From a virus: a stretch of 34,997 bases of DNA. The stretch is taken from positions 1 to 34,997 of IMG/VR virus record IMGVR_UViG_3300042691_055943. One strand, given 5' to 3'. The position numbers and the translations under genes were made by a program. The notes under the pieces are model-generated. The model was not told where the DNA came from, did not search any database, and saw nothing but the letters and a program-made list of their open reading frames with translations. Positions 11,112 to 18,591 of this stretch are shown piece after piece. Every line of letters starts with the position of its first letter. The stretch's first letter is position 1.

Positions 11112-13855
11112 CAGGCCCCGCTGGCGTGGATCCGTGCATCATAGGGCACCGCGGTCAGTTCGACCGTGGATGAGTCCGAGGGCGCGACGCTGGTTATGAC
11201 CACGTCCTGGGTGTAAGTGGCATTGGCACCGAATTGGAATGAGGTCCGGTCTCCGTTGCTGAGGTCGGTGCGGGGGGTGAAGTCCAGGGTGGTGGAAAGG
11301 CCGAATTGATCCGAGTGGCCGACGATTTCCGTGACGACATAGGGGCCAGCGACGCTGCCGTCAGGGCGGCGAAGGAGCACGCTGTGGGTGGCGCTGGGGG
11401 TAAACGTCAGTGGCTCGCTGCTGGTGTAGGTGGTGCCAGAGACGGCCACCAGGTCGCCGCTTTGGCCCCAGGCGGGCACATCGTGGGACAGGGCGACCAG
11501 GTCACCGATGCTGACCAGATGGCCGTCCATTTCGGTCTGCCAGGTGATCAGCTTGCGCTGGTACTTGCGGACCCGGTCCAGGTACGTGGCCTCTCGGGTG
11601 GCCTGCGCTTCGCTGGTGACGCCGAACAGGTCGAAGGTGCGGGGCTGGGTGGGGGTTCCGCCGCCGTCGATAAGGTCGATGTGCGCTTGCTGCCAGATGC
11701 TGGTGTCCATCCAGGCGACGCTGGTGCCGTCAGGGTCTCCATCCTGCGGCAGGCGGTAATCGATGCGCAGCGACCCGGGCAGGATGTTCGATGGGGTGAA
11801 CATCGCGACCCGCAGACTGCGGGTGCTGTCGCGCACAAAGGTCACCTGACCGCCAGCCAGGACGGGGATGGTGCGGCCGGCGCGGGCGATGGTCTGGATG
11901 GCTTCCCAGGTGGTGGTCGTCTGGTCAAAGACGGCGTCAGAGTAGTCGCCGCGGCTGTTGAAAGTGGTATCGAGGGCGAGTAAGGCGGCGAGATCGATTT
12001 CGGCATCGGTCAGGCCGGCGCCATAGCTGGCATTTTTCAAGGCGTCAGCGATGGCCCAGGCGATGGATCGGTTGGCGGATTCGGTCCAGGAATAGCCGTC
12101 CCAATAGGGGATCAGACGGGTCGCGACCAGATTGATCTGGGAGGATTGGCCCTGGGTCAGTTGGTTCGTGGCCTTGGCGATCACCGCCAGGGTGGTAACG
12201 CCGGGATAGGTGCCGACATCGGGCAGGATGCCTTTCAGGCCAGACCAGGCGAGTTCATCCAGGTCGTTGACGCTGGTGCTTTGGGCGGTGGTGCGGCGGG
12301 CGCGGGCGCGCACCCGGGGCTTGGTGGTGTCGTTTGCCCAGGAGTGGGTCTGGCGCACGGCGTTGGCCTGGGCGGCGGTCACCGTGATGGTGCGGGTGGT
12401 GGCGCTGCCGTAAGGGCTGCCGTCACTGTTGAGGCCCTGGTATTCGACTTCGACCGTGATTGATCGCGATGAGATCGCGCCGCCGCCACCGACCGTGCCC
12501 AGCCCTTTGGCGGCGATGAAATCCACCGCAATATCGTCGATGGCGTCATTTGGGCCGGCGACTTCGAACCAGCCAGACCACCCGGCATGGACAAACACCA
12601 GGTTCGCGTTCAAGGCGGTTTCGTTGGTGACGGATTCCGCAACCTGGATCCAGGATTGATCCGGGGCGACACTCACCACGGTTTTGGTGGCGTTGTTCGA
12701 CGCGGTGTTGGTGATCGTCAGGATGTCATACGGGCTGACCCCAGCGAATGCGCCCGCGCCATCGGCCGAGGTCAGGCGCTTGGTGGATGCGGAAAAGGTG
12801 ACCGTTGGTGGAAGATTGATCAGGGCGCTCGGTATTCCACCGCCAGAAGGGACACGGGTCAGGGTTGCCCCGAGTGGAAACTCGTCACCGACGCTTTCCA
12901 GGGTATCGATCGCAGAGCTACTTATGATCGTATTTATGGTGAAAACGTGGTTATTCGGTGATGCTGCGACATTCCCCGGGGTCAGGGTATCGCCAGGGCC
13001 ACAAGCTGAAAAAATCGGGGAATCACAGTTGATGCGGTTCCCCGAATTGATGAACGATAACATCGGTCCTTTGGCAATAGTCAATCCAGCGGAAGGTCCG
13101 CCGATGATCTGCCCATTCACGGCAGCCGAGGTGCTGACGTGGTCATGGCATAGGGTAAGACTGTCTCCGGGTTCAACAAACTGATACTGGATTCCGGTCA
13201 ATTCACTGAACAGGGCTTCGCCGAATTTCAGAGTTGCCAGGTCGACGCTGAACTTGCCGATGCCCAGGCACAGGATGATATATAGGTATTGATCATCATT
13301 TTCATAGATCACGTAACTTTGCGAGATGAGATCCGGCAGCAACCGGTGCCTGCCGTACAGGACGGGGATCGGTTCCCCGATGCGCTTGCGGTTCTGGCTG
13401 AATCCGATCGCGTACGTCGGGGATCCGCTTTCACCGGACAGATAGGTAGGAACATTGGGTTTTCCCATCCTTCCGGCAATAAATTCCCCAATGCCCCAAA
13501 AACCTGTAAAAGCAGTGACTGCCCCCATATAATCGCCATGAATAAGCGAATTTCCGGATTGATAGAACTGATAGTATCCCATCGTAGCGATATTAAGTGC
13601 CAGGTTACGCGTTGCACTGCCGCCACCGCCATGGGGCAGACTGCGGAATTCGACCGTCGCGCCATCGGGCAGGGCTTCGTCCCATCGTGCCCGCATCCAG
13701 GCCTTGCCATCCACCAAGGCGACGGTCGGCGTCGGCCATTCGCGCTGGTTGGCGATGTCCTTGGTCAGGCCGCGCAGGGTCGCCCCGGCGGCGATCTCGC
13801 GCGTGTCGCGGTCGCGCGGGTCGAGGGCGTTGCGGTAGTGGGTGACGGTGATCAT
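11111..13855 (-). CDS. gpJ-like tail tip / host-specificity protein
   Basis: A 914-residue protein, start taken at ATG 13855 because it overlaps the NlpC stop (ATGA); a start at 13936 would overlap that gene by 85 nt. The N-terminus resembles TipJ/gpJ-type proteins: a small beta domain ('TVALVDGKAWMRARWDEALPDGATVEFRSLPHGGGG') and a hydrophobic segment ('AVTAFTGFWGIGEFIAG'), followed by 'IPVLYGRHRLLPDLIS' and the long 'putative phage tail' region with the conserved 'EAIQTIARAGRTIP' and 'TSVAWMD' blocks, ending in beta-rich repeats. It should form the distal tip that contacts the receptor. Position after NlpC/P60 and DUF1833 genes is canonical. Confidence 0.88.
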   Translation of the reverse strand: MITVTHYRNALDPRDRDTREIAAGATLRGLTKDIANQREWPTPTVALVDGKAWMRARWDEALPDGATVEFRSLPHGGGGSATRNLALNIATMGYYQFYQSGNSLIHGDYMGAVTAFTGFWGIGEFIAGRMGKPNVPTYLSGESGSPTYAIGFSQNRKRIGEPIPVLYGRHRLLPDLISQSYVIYENDDQYLYIILCLGIGKFSVDLATLKFGEALFSELTGIQYQFVEPGDSLTLCHDHVSTSAAVNGQIIGGPSAGLTIAKGPMLSFINSGNRINCDSPIFSACGPGDTLTPGNVAASPNNHVFTINTIISSSAIDTLESVGDEFPLGATLTRVPSGGGIPSALINLPPTVTFSASTKRLTSADGAGAFAGVSPYDILTITNTASNNATKTVVSVAPDQSWIQVAESVTNETALNANLVFVHAGWSGWFEVAGPNDAIDDIAVDFIAAKGLGTVGGGGAISSRSITVEVEYQGLNSDGSPYGSATTRTITVTAAQANAVRQTHSWANDTTKPRVRARARRTTAQSTSVNDLDELAWSGLKGILPDVGTYPGVTTLAVIAKATNQLTQGQSSQINLVATRLIPYWDGYSWTESANRSIAWAIADALKNASYGAGLTDAEIDLAALLALDTTFNSRGDYSDAVFDQTTTTWEAIQTIARAGRTIPVLAGGQVTFVRDSTRSLRVAMFTPSNILPGSLRIDYRLPQDGDPDGTSVAWMDTSIWQQAHIDLIDGGGTPTQPRTFDLFGVTSEAQATREATYLDRVRKYQRKLITWQTEMDGHLVSIGDLVALSHDVPAWGQSGDLVAVSGTTYTSSEPLTFTPSATHSVLLRRPDGSVAGPYVVTEIVGHSDQFGLSTTLDFTPRTDLSNGDRTSFQFGANATYTQDVVITSVAPSDSSTVELTAVPYDARIHASGA

Positions 13856-14298
13856 GCGGCGTCCTGTCTGCGGTGGTGCCGATACCAGCGGAAGCCGCTC
13901 CACCCGAGGGCATGCAGTTGCGCCACGGTCTGGCATTGCACCCCGCCGACGCGGTCGCAGTGCGCGATACGGCCGATGCCGTCAGCAACGATCCAGATGC
14001 CGCAGTGGTGCGAGGCGAGGGGGAAGCGGCCCATGATCACGGCATCGCCGCTGCGTTCGTCCCCAGGGTCGACCGGCAGCCAGTCGCCGGCCGTGCGCAG
14101 CCTTTCAAGGGCGGCATGGGCGGCGGTGGCATCATCGGGGTCGGTGCCCGGCAGGGCGGGCAGGATGATGCCGTAGGCGTCGGCGTAGACCCCGCGCAGG
14201 AAGGCCCAGCAATCGTAATGGCGGGCGCAGAAAGGGCGGCCGACGTTGTGGTTGATCGCGGTGATCAGGGTGGGTTCCTGGATTTTCATATTTTTCAC
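13852..14298 (-). CDS. NlpC/P60 family tail peptidase
   Basis: A 148-residue protein. Cys30 lies in 'ARHYDCWAFLRGVYADAYG', which matches the catalytic-Cys block of NlpC/P60 enzymes. The 'GDAVIMG' strand, 'HHCGIWI' (His98) and a further His in 'GRIAHCDRVGG' supply the His region. Phage homologues are tail-associated, cutting peptidoglycan during DNA entry. Start: GTG at 14298 overlaps the DUF1833 stop (GTGA); ATG at 14289 is an alternative. It precedes the gpJ-like gene as in lambda gpK. Confidence 0.88.
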   Translation of the reverse strand: MKNMKIQEPTLITAINHNVGRPFCARHYDCWAFLRGVYADAYGIILPALPGTDPDDATAAHAALERLRTAGDWLPVDPGDERSGDAVIMGRFPLASHHCGIWIVADGIGRIAHCDRVGGVQCQTVAQLHALGWSGFRWYRHHRRQDAA

Positions 14299-14816
14299 AC
14301 CCGGGATTCCAGACCGGGGAATTCTTCGACCCGGTAGATGCGGCGGGGGAAGCGGCGATTCGCAAAGTCAGCATAGCCGCAGGCCAGGGTGACCTTGGCA
14401 ACGTCGGCGGTGATGCTGCGCACGACGAGTTTCAACGGTGGGTTCAGGTGCGGGGCTGAGAGATCGGTGGACAGGTATGGGCGATAGATCACCCGCACCG
14501 GTTGATCTACCGACAGGTCGAGCGATTCCAGCAGGTCCATCAGCAGGCGGCTGGCGTTTTCGACCGTGAGCTGCAATTCCTGGCGACCTTCGCCCCGGCG
14601 GGGCAGGGTGAATTCAAAGGGAAAGGCGGTGAAAAGAACTGCGGTGCTGGGGTCGTTCGGGGCACTGGATTCCAGGGTGGCGGTCAGGTCCACCCGATCG
14701 CGCACCAGGCGGACCGGGCTGGCCCAGGTCGGATGGTATATCTCGATCGTCGACAGTTCCGCCACGGTCGACGGGCAAGAGGCGTATGCCTCTTTTAGGG
14801 CGGCGGAAATGGTCAT
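14295..14816 (-). CDS. DUF1833 family minor tail protein
   Basis: A 173-residue protein matching DUF1833: 'LKEAYASCPSTVAELSTIEIYHPTW-SPVRLVRDRVDLTATLE', then 'F-FPFEFTLPRRGEGRQELQLTVENASRLLMDLLE' and a C-terminal 'LACGYADFANRRFPRRIYRVEEFPGL'. In lambdoid tails this family lies between the fibre or minor tail proteins and the NlpC/P60 gene, and is thought to belong to the tail tip. The start overlaps the upstream stop (ATGA). Confidence 0.9.
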   Translation of the reverse strand: MTISAALKEAYASCPSTVAELSTIEIYHPTWASPVRLVRDRVDLTATLESSAPNDPSTAVLFTAFPFEFTLPRRGEGRQELQLTVENASRLLMDLLESLDLSVDQPVRVIYRPYLSTDLSAPHLNPPLKLVVRSITADVAKVTLACGYADFANRRFPRRIYRVEEFPGLESRV

Positions 14817-16858
14817 GGGGTGGTGTCCGGTCCAGCACGTTTCACGCCTGCTCCATCGGCGTAGATCAGGGCGACCTTGCCGGATGCGATGGTGATGTAA
14901 GTCCCGAGGTCGGTGGTCAGATCACTGGCAACCGCGCCAATGGACAGCGCATAGGCCCCGGTGGTCAGGTTTTCGATCGTCCAGAGTTTTGGCATGAACC
15001 CTTGGACGTAGACCACGCGCGCGCCGGTCAGGGTGCCGGTGAGGCGGATGTGCCCCCCCGTAAATCCGACATCATTGCGCAGGTTGATCGATCCGGTTCC
15101 AGATACGTCAAACGATTTGAGCCCCGCGTCACTGAACCGCAGCGCACCGGCCCGGACCGGTTCCGTGGCCATGGTGCCGGCGCGTTTCTGGTACGGGCTG
15201 GGTGCGGCGAAGTCCCAGAAAGATTGCTGGGCGGCATAAATGCCGATGGCCAGTTTTCCGGGCGCCCCAAAGTGGGTTCCATCACCGTACCAGGCGGAAT
15301 CCTTGCGCAGCGAGTTCGGGAAGTAGGGATCCACCACCACCGACGCGAGATCCAGCACATGCGGGAAGGTCTGGAAAATCCAGGTATTGAGGTCCGTCCG
15401 CTTGGTTTCCTTGGCGCTGTCGCCCATCGCTGCCGCAAAAGGCGTGCAGGTGCAGACGACGGGGATCATGCCGTCCGTGATCGCACTGGCGTACATGCTG
15501 GAAAGGTTCGACTGGATCGTCGCCAGAGCATCCCCGGCGATGATGTCATTTATGCCGCCCTGGATGATGCAGTATTTCGAGTTTCCAGCCAGCGGCGTGA
15601 TGTCGGCGGCGTAGCGCGCCACCATCATGGTGGTGGTGTCGCCGCCCACGCCGCGGTTGTAGCAGTGGCAGCAAAGCAGGCCTTCTAGCCACCGCGACCA
15701 TTCGACGGTGCCGGCGTAGTCCTTTTTCCCGGACGCACCGGCCATGGTGCTGTCACCGATCATCGCGATTCCCAGCTTGGTGGTGCTGGGGCATTCCTCC
15801 AACTGGAAGCCACCGATGCGGATATCGAACGAACCCGACAACGCCGCAAAGGTCACCCACGACACGACCGAGGTGGGCGTGGTGCTGGCCAGGGCCGTCG
15901 ACGGATCGCCAATTTCCGCGAAGGTGCTGGACGTGGCTGCGTAAATCAATTTCCGGATGCGGCGAACGGTCGGCAGGATCAGGATGCCGCCGTGCGCGAA
16001 ATCGCTGGTATTTGCTACGCTTTTTCCATACATCCATTGCGGTGTCTGCTTCATCGACTTCACGAAGCAGGACATCATGTAATACTTGCCGGCGGTCAGC
16101 ACGGATCCAACGCCGCCGATATTGGTGTAAATCTGGGAATAGAAACTTGACCCGGTCACCTTGCCGAGGGTGATGTCCCGGAAGTTCATCGTGGTCGCGC
16201 TGTCCTTGGTGATGCTGGAACCGGCCCAGGCCCCGGAACTGATGTCTTCCGTATTCGGCAGCAACTGCCGCACCGCACCCAGGATCAGGTCTGAATTGCC
16301 ATGCAGTTGCGCGTTGCCCAGGCCCAGGTCGGCGCAGCGCGAGAGATTTTCCAGTGAAGGCACGGCGTCGGGATAGGTGTTGGGATAGACCGTGGGCGCA
16401 ATCGATCGGGCGAGCAGGTCGGCAAACAGGTCGGCCAGGGCCTGGGCCGTGCTGCGGCCGGTCGGCGTTGCCAGGGCATCGCCCCATGGCCCCATCGCGG
16501 CGCGGGCGGCGGCGAGCGAGGCGGCAGTGATGACCGCCGACATGACGGGATTGATGCCGCCGTAGTTCAGTTGCCACTTGCTGGCGGCAAGGTCCGTCGC
16601 GAACGTGCCCGAGGTATGGGCCAGAGTGCAACGGTAAACGACTGAGCTTTCCGTCACCACATCGTTCAGGGCATAGGCGGTGCTGGTCGTCCAGGCGCCG
16701 CGACTGGTGCCAGCACCAAGTTGCGCCAGACGCTTGGCCAGGGTCGGGACGCTGCCGCCTTCCGTCACCACGTCGGCGGCCACCGCGCTGCCGTGGATGA
16801 CCTGGTGCAGGGTCAGAGTATCGGCGTCGATAGTGGCGATGTCGGTGGCAAGGCTCAT
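14813..16858 (-). CDS. Tail fibre with a C-terminal-half SGNH hydrolase domain
   Basis: A 681-residue protein. The N-terminal ~100 residues include a 'WTTSTAYALNDVV-ESSVVYRC--AHTSG-FATDLAASKW-L' segment typical of small carbohydrate-binding-like modules in tail fibres. Residues ~200-355 look like a beta-sandwich. Residues ~363-550 carry a complete SGNH set: GDS (Ser370), Gly in 'NRGVGGD', Asn437 in GGIND, and Asp/His in 'GDGTHFG' (His529). The C-terminus is a small beta domain. It probably deacetylates or de-esterifies a surface glycan during adsorption. The start overlaps the upstream stop (ATGA). Confidence 0.88.
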   Translation of the reverse strand: MSLATDIATIDADTLTLHQVIHGSAVAADVVTEGGSVPTLAKRLAQLGAGTSRGAWTTSTAYALNDVVTESSVVYRCTLAHTSGTFATDLAASKWQLNYGGINPVMSAVITAASLAAARAAMGPWGDALATPTGRSTAQALADLFADLLARSIAPTVYPNTYPDAVPSLENLSRCADLGLGNAQLHGNSDLILGAVRQLLPNTEDISSGAWAGSSITKDSATTMNFRDITLGKVTGSSFYSQIYTNIGGVGSVLTAGKYYMMSCFVKSMKQTPQWMYGKSVANTSDFAHGGILILPTVRRIRKLIYAATSSTFAEIGDPSTALASTTPTSVVSWVTFAALSGSFDIRIGGFQLEECPSTTKLGIAMIGDSTMAGASGKKDYAGTVEWSRWLEGLLCCHCYNRGVGGDTTTMMVARYAADITPLAGNSKYCIIQGGINDIIAGDALATIQSNLSSMYASAITDGMIPVVCTCTPFAAAMGDSAKETKRTDLNTWIFQTFPHVLDLASVVVDPYFPNSLRKDSAWYGDGTHFGAPGKLAIGIYAAQQSFWDFAAPSPYQKRAGTMATEPVRAGALRFSDAGLKSFDVSGTGSINLRNDVGFTGGHIRLTGTLTGARVVYVQGFMPKLWTIENLTTGAYALSIGAVASDLTTDLGTYITIASGKVALIYADGAGVKRAGPDTTP

Positions 16859-17331
16859 GGCAGGATCCGGCTTGGGATGGTGGTGTGGACCAGGTAATGC
16901 AGGGCGGATGCCGGCAGGGGGAAGATCGTGGGCGACAGGGTCAGGATTCCGGCCAGTTCATCCGCCGGCAGCAGGGGTGGCGACAGCAGTTCGACGGCGG
17001 CGGTGATGCGCCACTTGCCGTCCAGGTCTTCCGCCTGGTATGGCCCCAGGAAGCGCACCGGCTGCGCCACGTCGTCAAAGCCGTTGGGCAGGGCGATCAC
17101 GGCCGGGGTCGATCCGCCGGCCAAATCCGTACGCCACCAGGCGGCGAAGGTGCGCAGTTGCGCAGTAGTGAACTGCCAGACCAGGGTCGCGGTGGCGACG
17201 GCGGCGCGGCCCATCGGGCGGCAGCGCGTCGCCGGCCGGTCGCGCATGGTCGCGGTGGCGGCCGGGGCGACGGCATAGCCATAGCCATTGCGCTGCGGGC
17301 GCGGCAGGGTTCCGGGGTACGTGGTGCTCAT
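16855..17331 (-). CDS. Minor tail protein, copy of a repeated 'AAWW' module
   Basis: A 158-residue protein, start at ATG 17331 because this gives the MSTTYPG N-terminus shared with the paralogue upstream; an in-frame ATG at 17361 would overlap that gene. Shared features: MSTTYPG-LPRPQR-GY start, 'W-FT--QL--FAAWWR-DLA-GS', 'NGFDD' and 'PYQAEDLDGKW'. The C-terminal 'LHYLVHTTIPSRI' resembles the end of the 18115-18591 product. It lies between the tape measure and the fibre, so it is probably a tail-tip or baseplate structural protein. Confidence 0.72.
   Translation of the reverse strand: MSTTYPGTLPRPQRNGYGYAVAPAATATMRDRPATRCRPMGRAAVATATLVWQFTTAQLRTFAAWWRTDLAGGSTPAVIALPNGFDDVAQPVRFLGPYQAEDLDGKWRITAAVELLSPPLLPADELAGILTLSPTIFPLPASALHYLVHTTIPSRILP
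17011..17043. repeat. 33-bp direct repeat, copy A
   Basis: Identical to 17801-17833. It encodes the 'YQAEDLDGKW' segment shared by the two neighbouring minor tail genes and is a trace of gene duplication with strong local conservation. Confidence 0.8.
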
Positions 17332-17338
17332 GCGGGCA

Positions 17339-18118
17339 TCAGGCGTGCGGGGGATCGTCAAGATCCAGTTTCATCGTGACGTGCCACTTGTTGCCAGCCT
17401 CTGCCGCAGCCTGATACCCGCCATTCACCCGCGCCTTGTGGGTCTCGGCGTCGTTTTCGCCCAACAGGGTCAGGGTGAACCAGGCGGTTCCCTGATTCAG
17501 GAAGTAGAACCACCAGGCGTCGAACGCGGTCAACTGCGCATCGGTGAAGTTGATCGCGATCGGGCAGGCGTCGAGCAGGTGATGATGCCGCTGGCGGGCG
17601 ACCTGGGGGCCGGCAGCCAGGCTGGCGCGGGCGGATCGATCGACCGGGCTGCGGCTGTTGCCGGCCCGCAACACCTGGCCCAGGTAGGCCACGGGCCAGG
17701 CGGGCAGGTATGGGGTGGCGGAACCGCCGGGGATCAGGGCCTCAAGCGCGGCCTGCGACATGCGGGGATATGTCGGCAGTTCAGCCTGGACGCTGACCTT
17801 CCACTTGCCGTCCAGGTCTTCCGCCTGGTATGGGCACAGAAACCGGACATAGGTGATGTCGTCGAATCCGTTCATCAGGATGATCTGCGCCAGGGCTGAT
17901 CCCTGGGCGAGGTCATAGCGCCACCAACCGCAGAAAACGGCGAATTGTTCCACCGTGAAAATCCAGGTCAGGGACACCACGTAGACCGGGGCCAGGCCGA
18001 TGCGGCGGCAACGTGGGACGGTGCGATCGCGGGCAGTGGCGGTCGCCATCGCCGCGGCGCTGATGTGGTAACCGCTGCGCTGCGGCCGGGGCAGGACGCC
18101 GGGGTACGTGGTGCTCAT
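17339..18118 (-). CDS. Minor tail protein with two repeat modules
   Basis: A 259-residue protein made of two modules. The N-terminal half matches the following gene (MSTTYPG start, 'FCGWWRYDLAQGS', 'PYQAEDLDGKWK'). The C-terminal half matches the preceding gene ('GNSRSPVDRSARASLAAGPQVARQRH', 'AFDAWWF-FLNQGTAWFTLTL', 'GGYQ--A--G-KW-V---L--DDPPH'). The start overlaps the upstream stop (ATGA). Probably a tail-tip structural protein; function not known from sequence. Confidence 0.72.
   Translation of the reverse strand: MSTTYPGVLPRPQRSGYHISAAAMATATARDRTVPRCRRIGLAPVYVVSLTWIFTVEQFAVFCGWWRYDLAQGSALAQIILMNGFDDITYVRFLCPYQAEDLDGKWKVSVQAELPTYPRMSQAALEALIPGGSATPYLPAWPVAYLGQVLRAGNSRSPVDRSARASLAAGPQVARQRHHHLLDACPIAINFTDAQLTAFDAWWFYFLNQGTAWFTLTLLGENDAETHKARVNGGYQAAAEAGNKWHVTMKLDLDDPPHA
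17801..17833. repeat. 33-bp direct repeat, copy B
   Basis: Identical to 17011-17043, about 790 bp apart, in the same orientation, and encoding the same peptide in the paralogous gene. Confidence 0.8.
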
Positions 18119-18591
18119 GGGCGCAACCGCGCTCGCAGAGTGGTATGCACCAGCACATGCAGGGCGCTGCGATCCGGCCCGAGGGGGATCGCCCCGTTGA
18201 GGATCATGCCGGCGTAGTCGTCAGCCGAGAGGTGCGGCGGGTTGTCGATCTCGATATGCGCGGCGACCTTCCACCTGGTGCCGGCGGCGCCGTCGACCTG
18301 ATAGCCGCCGCTGAATCGCGCCGCGTGGATGGTCTGTTCCAGTTCGCCGTTCAAGGTCAGGGTGAACCAGGCGCAGCCCATGGCGAGGGTGAAGAACCAC
18401 CACGATTCAAAGGCGGCAAGCTGCACATCGGACAGCACGATCGACACCGGGCAGGTGTCGCGCGGCATGGTGTGGCGCTGGCGTGCCACCTGTGGACCCA
18501 CCGCCAGACCAGCCCGGGCCGCCCGGTCGACCGGGCTGCGGCGGTTGCCGGCGCGCTGCACCGCTGGAAAGAAGGTGGGGAAGGCCAGCAT
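18115..18591 (-). CDS. Minor tail protein, single repeat module
   Basis: A 158-residue protein whose residues ~10-110 ('GNRRSPVDRAARAGLAVGPQVARQRH', 'AFESWWFFTLAMGCAWFTLTLNGE', 'SGGYQ-DGAAGTRWKV') are homologous to the C-terminal half of the next gene. Its C-terminus ('ALHVLVHTTLRARLRP') matches that of the third gene. It begins in a TGATG overlap with the tape-measure stop. Likely part of the tail tip. Confidence 0.72.
   Translation of the reverse strand: MLAFPTFFPAVQRAGNRRSPVDRAARAGLAVGPQVARQRHTMPRDTCPVSIVLSDVQLAAFESWWFFTLAMGCAWFTLTLNGELEQTIHAARFSGGYQVDGAAGTRWKVAAHIEIDNPPHLSADDYAGMILNGAIPLGPDRSALHVLVHTTLRARLRP

Noticed and set aside
13852-14298. NlpC/P60 protein as the lysis endolysin
   Set aside because: Its position between DUF1833 and gpJ-like genes and lack of a secretion signal fit a tail-tip peptidase.
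14813-16858. Diversity-generating retroelement target in the tail fibre
   Set aside because: No reverse transcriptase or template repeat was seen in the window.
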